Assembly (NCBI GenBank): GCA_937880175.1
Contig: CALFLO010000036.1
Span: 1-27,283 of the forward strand
Origin: an uncultured Gluconobacter sp.
GTDB lineage: Bacteria > Pseudomonadota > Alphaproteobacteria > Acetobacterales > Acetobacteraceae
Direction of reading: 5' to 3'
Length of the DNA stretch: 27,283 bases
Shown here: piece by piece, positions 1 through 7,547 of the stretch
Layout of the letters: each line of letters begins with the position of its first letter
Numbering within the stretch: the first letter of the stretch is position 1
Made by a program: the position numbers and the translations under genes
Notes under the pieces: generated by a model
What the model was told of the DNA's origin: nothing
Database searches by the model: none
Seen by the model: the letters and a program-made list of their open reading frames with translations, nothing else

Positions 1-55
1 TCAGCCATCTGCCTCGCTGCAACCGTCATGTTCTGGCTATGAGTCCTGAGCCTAG
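1..55 (+). mobile_element. IS5-family element, right end (partial)
   Basis: The first 42 bases encode the last 13 residues of an IS5-family transposase (SAICLAATVMFWL, then TGA at 40-42), a C-terminus typical of IS5 elements in acetic acid bacteria. The stop runs into GTCCTGAGCCTAG (43-55), which I read as the terminal inverted repeat because a near-identical end recurs at 686-697. The rest of the element lies left of the window, so I cannot tell whether it is intact. Bases 19-43 also match, on the other strand, the end of the decayed IS5 copy near 7547-7571, so the two are related. Confidence 0.7.
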
Positions 56-97
56 GAGCAGTTGCGGGCACGATGCGACCCGCAGCATTGGTCCATA

Positions 98-316
98 CGT
101 GAACGGCGGAAATGAAGCCTTAACCCCGAAATCCTTCGCGTCTTCAACGAGCATTTCAGTGTCTATGGTGTTCGGGAAGTCTGGCTGCGGCTGCATTGCC
201 AGGGTGTTTCGGTTGCCGGGTGTATAACTGTGCGTCTGATGCGTGACCTGAAGCTGCAGGGCATAATTCGCTGAAAACCGAAACGTACAATGATCAACCA
301 CAGAAGCGCGCCATGC
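98..316 (+). pseudogene. IS3-family transposase orfB fragment
   Basis: One frame (codons aligned to 98) reads as the front part of an IS3-family OrfB integrase. It contains SLNPEILRVFNEHFSVYGVR, then EVWLRLHCQGVSVAG, then VRLMRDLKLQGIIR and KPKRT. This matches the HTH_21-like segment (VYGVRKVW...ARLMRDLGLxGVxRGKxxRTT) found before the DDE catalytic core. Two in-frame stops (TGA at 113-115 and 272-274) and the complete absence of the DDE core make it non-functional. It is wedged between the IS5 right end at 55 and the IS5-like remnant starting at 328, so insertions have been nested here. The boundaries are approximate. Confidence 0.7.
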
Positions 317-327
317 CGGATGTCCGT

Positions 328-697
328 CCAGTTTCAGGACAGATTCTTCAAGATAGAAGGTGAAACTTACTGCGATGTGGATTGCAGACATGAATGTATG
401 AGCGCACTGATCATATTTGGTTGCAACACGTCCCGAGCTTTTCAGCTTTACGAACATGGTCTCGATCATAAGGCGCTTTGAACGGGCAGCCTGTTCTGTC
501 AGGGCGACAAAGATCCTGTTCGAACACGCCGGTCTTTCATGCGAGAAACCCCATGCACCAGTGGGGAAAAATGGCTTAATCAGGTCTATCTGACGCTTGG
601 AGAGCAAAAATATCTCACTTACAGGCCAATCCTTTCCAGACGCCTGTGAATCACAATACTCTACTCAATCCAACAAATTAACAGCTCCTGAGCCTAG
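328..697 (-). mobile_element. IS5-like remnant, internally deleted, about 370 bp
   Basis: On the minus strand the left end (697 downwards) begins CTAGGCTCAGGAGC. The right end, read inward from 328 on the plus strand, begins CCAGTTTCAGGACA. These are imperfect inverted repeats, with 9 of the first 12 positions matching. Between them is a fused reading frame (607 down to about 350). It joins an IS5-like transposase N-terminus (LSKRQIDLIKPFFP) directly to a C-terminus (IETMFVKLKSSGRVATKYDQ, then CAHTFMSAIHIAVSFTFYL), skipping the middle with its catalytic residues. It is therefore a non-autonomous, MITE-sized derivative. The frame continues past the element end to 26 without recognisable homology. 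Confidence 0.6.
350..607 (-). pseudogene. IS5-family transposase, central region deleted
   Basis: About 86 residues remain of a protein normally around 250-280 residues long. Residues 1-35 resemble the N-terminal DUF4096-like domain, and residues 43-86 resemble the conserved C-terminal block (IE-MF-LK...RVATKYDxCAHTFMSAI). The usual stop after the terminal FWL motif is lost (here FYL then EE), so the frame reads through the inverted repeat. No DDE residues survive. It cannot be active, although its ends could be mobilised by a related full-length IS5 transposase. Confidence 0.6.
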
Positions 698-717
698 TAT
701 TCATCCCTCACATAAAC

Positions 718-729
718 GTGGCGCGCCAC
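718..729. promoter_or_regulatory. 12-bp perfect palindrome upstream of xylB
   Basis: GTGGCGCGCCAC is a perfect palindrome ending 53 bp before the xylB ATG, in the short stretch (698-782) between the IS remnant and xylB. It could be an operator half-site pair, but a GC-rich palindrome of this length can occur by chance. I see no convincing -35/-10 pair here. The native promoter may have been displaced when the IS5-like element inserted up to 697. Confidence 0.2.
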
Positions 730-782
730 AGCCTACGAACAGGTGCAAACTTATAACCTGATGATATGGCAGGTGACGACGG

Positions 783-2273
783 ATGTATATCGGAATCGAT
801 CTGGGCACGTCGGGAGTAAAGGTAGTACTCGCAGACAATGCGCAGCATGTGCTGGCCTCCGAGACAGTGAAGTTGGAGGTCTCTCGCCCGCATGAGGGAT
901 GGAGCGAGCAAAATCCCGAAGATTGGCTAGAAGCCACCCTTAACGCCATCGACGCGCTGGCAAAGTCCCATCCGTTCGAAGTGTCGCAGGTGAAAGGCAT
1001 CGGATTGTCGGGCCAGCAGCACGGCGCTGTTCTACTCGATGACAAGGGCAGTGTGCTTCGTCCTTGCCTATTGTGGAACGACACGCGGGCCGAAGCCGAG
1101 TGCGCAGTTTTTGAGAGGCGCTTTCCCGACAGCTACTTGGTGACGGGCAATATCGCCATGCCGGGTTTCACGGCGCCGAAGCTGATCTGGGTAGCGGCGC
1201 ATGAAAAAGAGGTTTTCGCGAAGACGCGTCGCGTGCTTCTGCCTAAGGCGTGGTTACGCTTTGTCATGACGGGCGAGATGATTGAAGACATGTCGGATGC
1301 ATCGGGTACGTTGTGGCTTGACGTCGGGCGGCGCAGTTGGTCGGCGGAAGCGCTATCGGCATCGGGACTGTCGCTGTCTCACATGCCGGAGTTACGAGAG
1401 GGAAGCGAAGCGGCGGGTGTTCTGAAGCCTGATCTGGTGCGCCGCTGGGGGATGGAGAAGGCGCCGGTTTTCGCAGGTGGTGCCGGGGACAATGCCGCGG
1501 GAGCGGTCGGGCTGGGCGCGACAAAGCCGGGTGACGCGTTCCTCTCGCTTGGCACTTCTGGTGTTGTATGGGTGACGACGGATTCGTATCGCGGTGCTGG
1601 CCGGGCTGCAATTCACACGTTCTGCCATGCTGTGCCGGGAGTATGGCATCAGATGGGTGTTACGCTCTCGGCGGCGGCGTGTCTGGCATGGTGGTCACGG
1701 GTGACGGGGATGAGCGAGACAGCGCTTTTGTCCGAGTTACCTGATGCGCCAGAGGCTCCCTCTCCCGTCCTGTTCGCGCCCTATCTCTCCGGCGAGCGCA
1801 CACCGCACAATGATGGTGCAGTGCGCGGCGGGTTTGCACTCCTCTCGCACGACACGACGCGCACGCAGATGACACAGGCTGTGCTCGAGGGTGTAGCGTT
1901 TTCGTTCCGGGATGCTCTGGAGGGGCTGCGGGAGTCTGGGTCTGAAATAGCCGAGGCGTCCGTGATTGGCGGCGGCTCGCGGAGCACTCTGTGGGTAGCG
2001 ATACTCGCCTCCGTGCTGGGAATTCCCCTCCATCGTTTGGCGAACGGCGAGACCGGGGGAGCGTTCGGCGCGGCACGGCTGGCGCGGTTGGCGGTAACGG
2101 GCGAGAATGTGGAGACAGTGTGTCTGTCACCCGAGCGAACGGAGACGGTTGCGCCCGATGAGGCTCTGCGTCGTGCCTACGAGGTGACTTATACGGGGTA
2201 TCGCGCGCTGTATCCAGGTCTCAGCGCGGTGAAGACGGTGATCTCGAACAAGAAGGAGGAGTTCAAGAAATGA
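783..2273 (+). CDS. xylB: xylulokinase (FGGY family)
   Basis: The product (496 aa, normal XylB length) phosphorylates D-xylulose to D-xylulose 5-phosphate, feeding the pentose phosphate pathway in the cytoplasm. The N-terminus has the ATPase-fold motif MYIGIDLGTSGVKVVLAD (1-18). GLSGQQHGAVLLD (74-86) and LLWNDTR (97-102) follow, matching the xylulose-binding region of E. coli XylB. AGGAGDNAAGAVG (231-243) carries the expected catalytic Asp (D236). The C-terminal ATP-binding lobe includes VIGGGSRSTLW (about 393-403). The start is an ATG preceded by a weak AGGTGA. The gene stands alone after IS debris. Its stop overlaps the ATG of a second, now truncated, gene. Nearby D-lyxose isomerase makes D-xylulose, its likely substrate here, although D-xylulose from D-arabitol or xylitol oxidation is also plausible. 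Confidence 0.93.
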   Translation: MYIGIDLGTSGVKVVLADNAQHVLASETVKLEVSRPHEGWSEQNPEDWLEATLNAIDALAKSHPFEVSQVKGIGLSGQQHGAVLLDDKGSVLRPCLLWNDTRAEAECAVFERRFPDSYLVTGNIAMPGFTAPKLIWVAAHEKEVFAKTRRVLLPKAWLRFVMTGEMIEDMSDASGTLWLDVGRRSWSAEALSASGLSLSHMPELREGSEAAGVLKPDLVRRWGMEKAPVFAGGAGDNAAGAVGLGATKPGDAFLSLGTSGVVWVTTDSYRGAGRAAIHTFCHAVPGVWHQMGVTLSAAACLAWWSRVTGMSETALLSELPDAPEAPSPVLFAPYLSGERTPHNDGAVRGGFALLSHDTTRTQMTQAVLEGVAFSFRDALEGLRESGSEIAEASVIGGGSRSTLWVAILASVLGIPLHRLANGETGGAFGAARLARLAVTGENVETVCLSPERTETVAPDEALRRAYEVTYTGYRALYPGLSAVKTVISNKKEEFKK

Positions 2274-2338
2274 AACACGGTCCGCTCTATCCCTTATGGC
2301 TGGAACGTCCCCGTATACCTTGCAAGACTCATCGATAA
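2270..2338 (+). pseudogene. 5' remnant of a gene coupled to xylB, truncated by IS3
   Basis: An ATG overlaps the xylB stop (ATGA, 2270-2273) and has a strong ribosome binding site, AAGGAGG at 2253-2259. The frame starts MKHGPLYPLWLERP and stops after 22 codons. Homology to an IS3-family element on the opposite strand begins at about 2310, so only the first 14 or so codons belong to the original gene. The good ribosome binding site and start overlap indicate that it was once translated together with xylB as the next gene of an operon. The fragment is too short to name the product, and no continuation is visible on the far side of the IS remnant. Confidence 0.55.
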
Positions 2339-2733
2339 GCGCCGTTTTTTCCTCAGGGGGAGGGGGGCTTGAACTCGCCTTCGGCGAAATGCGGTGATGT
2401 CTTGCGCAGGGCTTCATTCGCCTGTCGTAGTTCTCGCGTTCCAGAGCCTTGAACTGATCGGCAGTTTCAATCGTAACGCCAGCTCGTTTTCTCCTCTCAA
2501 CTCCACCTTCCTGGCCCATTTGTTCGACGTGTAGGCTGAGCAGTCGATCTTGCGCGTGATCTATACCGTCGCCGTCAAGCGCGCGTTTGTCTGGCGCGAC
2601 GGGTGCTTGTCTTTATGTTCGAGAACAATTCGCACCGCACATGCGCAAACCTCAGGAGAGAATTTCTCCGCAGGATTGCTCATCAGATTTTCTTCTCAGG
2701 TGAATAGGTCTCTGCCAATCCCGGTACGGTTCA
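2310..2733 (-). mobile_element. IS3-family element remnant (orfA and start of orfB)
   Basis: On the minus strand an ATG at 2683, behind GAGAAG, starts MSNPAEKFSPEVCACAVRIV then LEHKDKHPSR, a clear IS3-family OrfA N-terminus. After an in-frame stop and frame changes come KIDCSAYTSNKWARK (the HTH region), then VERRKRAGVT and DQFKALEREN (the leucine-zipper region), and finally EEKTALIDESCKVYG, which resembles the start of OrfB. Homology ends near 2310. Upstream of the ATG, TGAACCGTACCGGGATTGGC (from 2733 leftward on the minus strand) looks like the left terminal repeat of this IS type. The OrfB catalytic part is gone. Its insertion or deletion truncated the gene after xylB. Confidence 0.75.
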
Positions 2734-2772
2734 GTCAGTATTACATGTTTTCTCGTATTGTTTGGGTACCGC

Positions 2773-2812
2773 AAAAAAAAAAGCGACGATCGTCCGACCG
2801 AAGTCGACTGGG
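2773..2812 (-). terminator. intrinsic terminator of the lyxose operon
   Basis: Downstream of the porin stop on the minus strand lie a CGAC-TTCG-GTCG tetraloop hairpin (2795-2806) and the palindrome GACGATCGTC. They are followed by an uninterrupted run of ten T (2773-2782 as A on the plus strand). The position, about 50 bp after the last gene of the MFS, isomerase and porin operon, fits Rho-independent termination. It also shows that the 3' end of this operon survived the neighbouring IS3 insertion. Confidence 0.65.
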
Positions 2813-2863
2813 GGGTGTGTTATATTTCGTGCGATCCTACCCGTTATTCGGAATAAACGCGCT

Positions 2864-4294
2864 TCAAAGTACAATATGGAGTCTAAACCCCAAAGTGCTG
2901 ACGGATTTTTTGTCTTTCTGTAAATTTGGGCGGAGAATTAGCTGATAATCGGGTTGAATGGAAATTCCGTCCCAAACATGAATACTGTAAGAAACCTCCA
3001 GCATTGTCAGGTGGCTCTGCGGGAATGTTGCATTTCCAGGAAGTGGCTGATGAGCGGCATATCTTATTTTTTGGGTTGCAACGAGACTGGGGCTGGCTGT
3101 AGCACGGGTCATGATAATACCAACCATGTCCTTAGGCCGTGACTTAAGGAATCCTCGATTCACGGCGCCAACATAATATTGGTAGAGATAGGGGGCCGTT
3201 TCTGGATCGTTACGGATAAGTCCTGCCATGATATAGAAACCATGAAGCGGACCATCGCCATTGCGGACGATCATCTGATCGCCTTCCAGCCAGACTTGCG
3301 TTTTTCCGTTTCTCTGTTGAGCCTTTTTCCCGGTTATTGCTAGGGCGTTTCCATTGATGTCTAGGAAGTTATCCGAATAATTGGCCGTGTCGTAAGCAAC
3401 GCCAAATTTGTAATGACCTACAAGATTATGCTTTCCGAAAGATGGGATGAGACCGAGTTCTGCCGGAATATAAATACCCGTATAGCGATTAGTGCTGAAG
3501 TTGTAGCCGGCCCGGTCATAAGCGTTACTTGCGAGATCGGGGTTCGTTCCATAAACGCCAGCCTGAAAATAGATGCCATGTAGCGGCCATACCCGGACAC
3601 GGGTAGCGTATGTAGAGCCCGGATAAGTACCAAAACCCGGATCCCCTCGGGTAAGAGATTTGGGATTTCCACAAATTGATTTATTCATGAACGTGCAGAA
3701 AAGAGGAGACGTCGAAAAGTCTATATTGACTGGCATTTTCCCGACAGCGATCTGCAAGCGATCGTGCCATAAATCCTGCGTGCCATAGAGAAAGACTAGT
3801 TTGACGCCGACGTTTCCACCGCCGCCGTATATTTCCTGAAAACCGTTCAGGGATCGGTCACCAAAATCGGCCGCCAGATTATGGCCCGCCCGGTTGATGA
3901 CAACTGTATGTGTTTTGAAGCCCGTCCAACCAAGCAGTTTTTCCCAGTCCAGATCCAGTTCTGCTCCGATCTGATGAGCATACCCCGCACTGCCTCCGTG
4001 TCCTCCATTCAGGGCCATGGCGCTCTCGCTTGTGTAATCAATCACAATGCCAACACCGTACCTGTTCCACTTTTTCTGGAGCGCCTCCCATCTTGATACG
4101 ACATGTTCAACAGGGGGCGTAAAAGGTGTGTTTTCGTAGGACGTGGGGGTATCAAGAGAAAAAGACGGCGCATTCTGCGAGATAGGGCCTCGGTACTGGG
4201 CGAATGCATAGTGGGAAGGTGTTAGAAAAAAAAGGAGAATCATCCAGAAGACACGGCCTCTGATGCCGAAGTACTGGCACATCATCTTCACCAT
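2864..4294 (-). CDS. OprB-family carbohydrate-selective porin
   Basis: This outer-membrane beta-barrel of 476 aa matches the OprB family in length and features. Residues 1-32 form a signal peptide (hydrophobic FWMILLFFLTP, cleavage probably after AFA). The mature protein starts with a proline-rich stretch and then WEALQKKWNRYGVGIVIDYT, typical of OprB N-termini. Many aromatic beta-strand segments follow (for example TSPLFCTFMNKSICGNP and YIPAELGLIP). OprB porins pass monosaccharides by diffusion. It is the last gene of a minus-strand operon, 44 bp after D-lyxose isomerase, so it may admit pentoses. No Shine-Dalgarno precedes the first ATG. GGTGAAG lies just before the fourth and fifth codons, so the ATG at 4282 is a credible alternative start. 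Confidence 0.85.
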   Translation of the reverse strand: MVKMMCQYFGIRGRVFWMILLFFLTPSHYAFAQYRGPISQNAPSFSLDTPTSYENTPFTPPVEHVVSRWEALQKKWNRYGVGIVIDYTSESAMALNGGHGGSAGYAHQIGAELDLDWEKLLGWTGFKTHTVVINRAGHNLAADFGDRSLNGFQEIYGGGGNVGVKLVFLYGTQDLWHDRLQIAVGKMPVNIDFSTSPLFCTFMNKSICGNPKSLTRGDPGFGTYPGSTYATRVRVWPLHGIYFQAGVYGTNPDLASNAYDRAGYNFSTNRYTGIYIPAELGLIPSFGKHNLVGHYKFGVAYDTANYSDNFLDINGNALAITGKKAQQRNGKTQVWLEGDQMIVRNGDGPLHGFYIMAGLIRNDPETAPYLYQYYVGAVNRGFLKSRPKDMVGIIMTRATASPSLVATQKIRYAAHQPLPGNATFPQSHLTMLEVSYSIHVWDGISIQPDYQLILRPNLQKDKKSVSTLGFRLHIVL

Positions 4295-4338
4295 AAAAGG
4301 AAGGAGAAGAGAAATGTTCTCTTCTCCTGAACGGTATT

Positions 4339-5025
4339 TTAGGAAATGTGAGGGTATTCATTGCACAGGAAGTAACGACGTTCCTCGTCTTCCTCTATTT
4401 CTGGAAAACGGGCAGATGGCTCAAGGAAGAAATTGTCTTCATGGTCATCGCAAAGAGAAGAAACCTCACCGCTGGCAGTAAGGCCGGTTCCGTCTTCTCC
4501 CCAGAACTGGTGGATGGTTCGGGGGGGAATACAGACACTTTGGCCCGGTTCCAGCCGGATGATGTCTCCTGGGTTGAGTTGACGTGCAATGCCGTCGACA
4601 TGGATAGGAAAACTTTCCTGTGCAGGCTTGTTGTCTGCGCCAGCTTTTGTGAGCTGCACCAGAATGACGCCACCCGCTCGATTGATGATGTCTTCCATCT
4701 TTGTCCGATGAAAATGTGCTGGAGATCGCTGTCCTTCTGGGTCGAGAATAAGTTTCTCGGCATAGCTTTTTGTATAACCCGGACGACGAAGCGACCCATT
4801 TCTAAGGGTAAACAAAGTACGTCCGATCCGTGTAAAATCGCCTTGTCCGAAGTCCGTTACGTCCCAGCCAAGCATGCAGTCCCGGATTTCGTGCGTTTCC
4901 TGGCCTTTCGTCGTCCAGTCTTTTGCAGACCAGTAGGCAAACTCAGGAAGGCTGATGCCATATTTGCGAAAGGTATCAATTGCCAGATCGATGCTGGAAT
5001 TAATCTGTGAGCGTTTGAGCAGCAT
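4339..5025 (-). CDS. D-lyxose ketol-isomerase (cupin type)
   Basis: The product (228 aa) resembles the cupin D-lyxose isomerases, which interconvert D-lyxose and D-xylulose using Mn2+ and can also act on D-mannose. The N-terminus LLKRSQINSSIDLAIDTFRK and the segment LPEFAYWSAKDWT are characteristic. The predicted metal ligands are visible as H104 and H106 (SPAHFHRTKMEDI), E111 and H172 (PPRTIHQFWGE). The start is well supported by AAGGA about 8 nt before the ATG. It sits 36 bp after the MFS transporter and 44 bp before the porin on the same strand, implying one transcript. The product D-xylulose is the substrate of xylB at 783-2273. Substrate choice (lyxose versus mannose or another aldose) is inferred from family resemblance only. 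Confidence 0.85.
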   Translation of the reverse strand: MLLKRSQINSSIDLAIDTFRKYGISLPEFAYWSAKDWTTKGQETHEIRDCMLGWDVTDFGQGDFTRIGRTLFTLRNGSLRRPGYTKSYAEKLILDPEGQRSPAHFHRTKMEDIINRAGGVILVQLTKAGADNKPAQESFPIHVDGIARQLNPGDIIRLEPGQSVCIPPRTIHQFWGEDGTGLTASGEVSSLCDDHEDNFFLEPSARFPEIEEDEERRYFLCNEYPHIS

Positions 5026-5061
5026 GGTTTTTTCCTTGTAAGGAAGATGAAATGATGAGGT

Positions 5062-6375
5062 TTAGGAGGGGGAAATACCCGGATGTGCTCCAGAAAACTC
5101 TGGTGAACCCTGATTTTTCGGGGTGGGATGGCTTTTGAAAAATGCCATCAGAATGGCCGCTGCCAGAATGAACGCAGACATGAAGGCGAAGCTGAGGCTG
5201 ACGCTATGGGTTCGTGCCTGGATATAACCAATGATCCAGGAGCCGAGAAAACCGCCCAGAGCCCCCGCGCTGTTAATGACGCCCATCGCAATTCCCGCAG
5301 CTTCCCGCGGCAGAATATCTGGAGCAATGGCAAAAAATGGCCCTAGGGGTGCCTGCATCGTCGCACATCCGAGCACCATGCAAAAATAGGCGAGCATGAA
5401 GCTGTATTCGGCCAACCAGTAGCTGCCAAAGAAGCAAAGTGCTGACACAATAAGAAGCGGCCAAACAATGTTCTTTCGGATCTGATAACGGTCTGAAATG
5501 TACGATACGATGATCATCAGAACCACTGATGCAGCATAGGGACCGGCTGCGAGTAGCCCTGTATTTCCCATACTCGAGCCGCCACTGTGTATGATATCGG
5601 GCAACCACATGATGAAACCATAAGCTGTCACGCTCCACAGAAGAAGTTGAGCGCTCAAGTTGAGGACACGTCTGTCTGTAAGGACTGACCATGTGCTTGC
5701 GTGACGATCTGGAATCTCCAGCTGTTCTTTTGCGAGCTCCTGTTCGAGAGCCTGCCGTTCTCCTGCCGTCAGCCATTTGGCCTGCGCTGGATGATCCGAC
5801 ATTGTTGCGATCCAGACAAAAGCCCAGATAACAGATGGCAGACCTTCAATAATGAAGACATTTCGCCACCCGTACTGTGAAATGAGATATCCAGTGATGG
5901 CTGACATCCATAATACAGTGACTGGATTGCCAAGGATGAGGTAGGTGTTCGCCCTTGAGCGTTCGTTTCGGGTGAACCACTCGGTCAGCAGGATCAGCAT
6001 GGCGGGAATGATCAGGCTTTCCATGCTGCCAAGCAGGAAACGGTCCAGCGCCAGCAGCCAGAAGTTGTTGATCAAGCCTGTGAGTGAGGCCAACCCGCCC
6101 CAACCGAGAATACAGAAGAAGATCATTTTCGTGGGGCTATGTCGACGCGCATAGGCGGCAGCAGGGATCTGAAACGAGAAATATCCCAGAAAGAAGAGCG
6201 ATGCGAGCCAGGCCGCGCGGTTAGGCGAAATCTGCAAGGCTTCATTGAGGCCTGCTGCGGCTCCAAAGCCGTAATTTGTGCGATCGAGGTAAGCAAGACT
6301 GTAGGTCACGAACACGATCGGCATGATGCGCAACCAACGCCCGGATGGGCGCGTCCTGGAAAGAGCAATGGACAT
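5062..6375 (-). CDS. MFS transporter, anion:cation symporter-like (ACS) family
   Basis: This inner-membrane permease of 437 aa has about 12 hydrophobic segments. YSLAYLDRTNYGFGAAAGL (25-43) is the TM1/loop signature of the ACS subfamily of the Major Facilitator Superfamily (D-galactonate, tartrate, 2-ketogluconate and rhamnonate-type carriers). A long central loop with charged residues (about 195-230) separates the two six-helix halves, and SYISDRYQIRKN is the conserved MFS loop 8-9 motif. It is the first gene of the operon with the isomerase and porin and is divergent from a LysR gene. The ACS family mostly carries organic anions, so the substrate could be a sugar acid rather than a free pentose; the operon partners favour lyxose or a related aldose. 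CGAGG precedes the ATG at slightly long spacing. Confidence 0.85.
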   Translation of the reverse strand: MSIALSRTRPSGRWLRIMPIVFVTYSLAYLDRTNYGFGAAAGLNEALQISPNRAAWLASLFFLGYFSFQIPAAAYARRHSPTKMIFFCILGWGGLASLTGLINNFWLLALDRFLLGSMESLIIPAMLILLTEWFTRNERSRANTYLILGNPVTVLWMSAITGYLISQYGWRNVFIIEGLPSVIWAFVWIATMSDHPAQAKWLTAGERQALEQELAKEQLEIPDRHASTWSVLTDRRVLNLSAQLLLWSVTAYGFIMWLPDIIHSGGSSMGNTGLLAAGPYAASVVLMIIVSYISDRYQIRKNIVWPLLIVSALCFFGSYWLAEYSFMLAYFCMVLGCATMQAPLGPFFAIAPDILPREAAGIAMGVINSAGALGGFLGSWIIGYIQARTHSVSLSFAFMSAFILAAAILMAFFKSHPTPKNQGSPEFSGAHPGISPS

Positions 6376-6419
6376 GAGAAAACCTCGTCATACTTTTCTT
6401 TCCGGCTCGACTGAGCGGG

Positions 6420-6497
6420 TGATCACGAAGTTCTTTCTTGTCCTGCGGCAAACTTCCAATTCTATTTCGCGATGAAGCTGATCATATGGCGTGATCA
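6420..6497. promoter_or_regulatory. divergent promoter region with three TGATCA boxes
   Basis: The 134-bp gap between the MFS gene and the divergent lysR holds TGATCA at 6420-6425, 6479-6484 and 6492-6497. The last two form TGATCATATGGCGTGATCA (6479-6497), a 19-bp interrupted palindrome that also satisfies the T-N11-A rule of LysR-type regulators. It lies 12 bp before the lysR start codon and overlaps its ribosome binding site, a layout compatible with autorepression. The box at 6420 is closer to the MFS promoter. This is inferred from pattern only. Confidence 0.4.
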
Positions 6498-6509
6498 GGA
6501 ACTCATATT

Positions 6510-7439
6510 GTGGAACTCAAACACCTTCGTTCGTTCTCTACGCTCGGTGAAACGCTACACTTTGGCCGTGCGGCTGCAAGGCTGAACATCGTCCAGCCTG
6601 CTTTAAGTGGTCATATCAAGCATCTGGAAGAAGAAATCGGCGTTCAACTCGTAGATCGATCACGCAATCACGTTTTTATTACTGTTGCTGGGCAAAGCTT
6701 TTTAGTTGAGGCTAGGCGTGTTCTATCAATTCTTGATGAGGCCCAGAAATCGACCCGACACATTTCAGCGGGGACTGTTGGAAGTGTTCGTCTCGGCTTC
6801 GTATCGTCTATTATTCCTATGTTTGGTGGAAAACTGTTCCAGCATTTTGCAGAGCGGTATCCCTTTATCCAATTCGATCTGATGGAAATGAATTCCGTAC
6901 GGCAGGTTGAGGCGATTGCGGAGCATCGACTGGATATTGGTTTTGTGCGTTTGCCTCTACAGCACCTTGATGTTGATATCCGTCTTATCGGAAAAGAGCC
7001 ATTTTTTGCTGTTTTGCCTCCCGATCACACCTTGGCGACGCGTGCTTCTTTGAAATCGTCTGACCTGAATGCGGAAACACTTTTGATGCTCGGGCGCGAA
7101 AATGCACCAGGCTTCCATGACGCGCTGTTGAGCTGTTTCAATCAGAATGGTCTTGTGCCGGCAAAGATCAGGTATTTCCGAGAATTTACGACGGCTATTC
7201 ACTTGGCATCTTTGGCAGGACTAGGTGTAGCAATTGTCCCGGCCAATGCCACCTATGCTGCGCCGTCTGGCATCGTCCGGATTCCAATGGATCTAGGGAA
7301 GCTATCCTCTGAAATTGGCATGGCAAGTCATGAGAGGCAGAGCCCGTTGACTCAAAATGTCTGTCTTCTTATTGAGCACTTTGTGTCTGAGACTATGTCA
7401 GAGAGCACCCCATTTCCTGAGCAAGGTGATAAGCTATAA
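6510..7439 (+). CDS. LysR-family transcriptional regulator
   Basis: The product (309 aa) is a typical full-length LTTR. The N-terminal winged helix-turn-helix covers about residues 1-60 (MELKHLRSFSTLGETLHFGR, AARLNIVQPALSGHIKHLEE). A linker helix follows to about 85, and then a periplasmic-binding-like effector domain (VRLGFVSSIIP... to about 295). It starts with GTG at 6510, with AGGA 9-10 nt upstream. A downstream start would cut the HTH. It is transcribed away from the MFS, isomerase and porin operon and is therefore the likely regulator of that operon, probably responding to the transported sugar or a metabolite. Close relatives include the CbbR/CatR/BenM group, so an aromatic or organic-acid effector cannot be excluded. 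Confidence 0.88.
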   Translation: MELKHLRSFSTLGETLHFGRAAARLNIVQPALSGHIKHLEEEIGVQLVDRSRNHVFITVAGQSFLVEARRVLSILDEAQKSTRHISAGTVGSVRLGFVSSIIPMFGGKLFQHFAERYPFIQFDLMEMNSVRQVEAIAEHRLDIGFVRLPLQHLDVDIRLIGKEPFFAVLPPDHTLATRASLKSSDLNAETLLMLGRENAPGFHDALLSCFNQNGLVPAKIRYFREFTTAIHLASLAGLGVAIVPANATYAAPSGIVRIPMDLGKLSSEIGMASHERQSPLTQNVCLLIEHFVSETMSESTPFPEQGDKL

Positions 7440-7547
7440 TTCGAGCTGAGAGATGGCAGATTTATGGGGAAGCTTACGCGAAATCGGCATTCGAGTGAGT
7501 TTAAGTTGATCTGTCGTCTGTGAAGTGGGCAGTGGTATAGTATAGAC

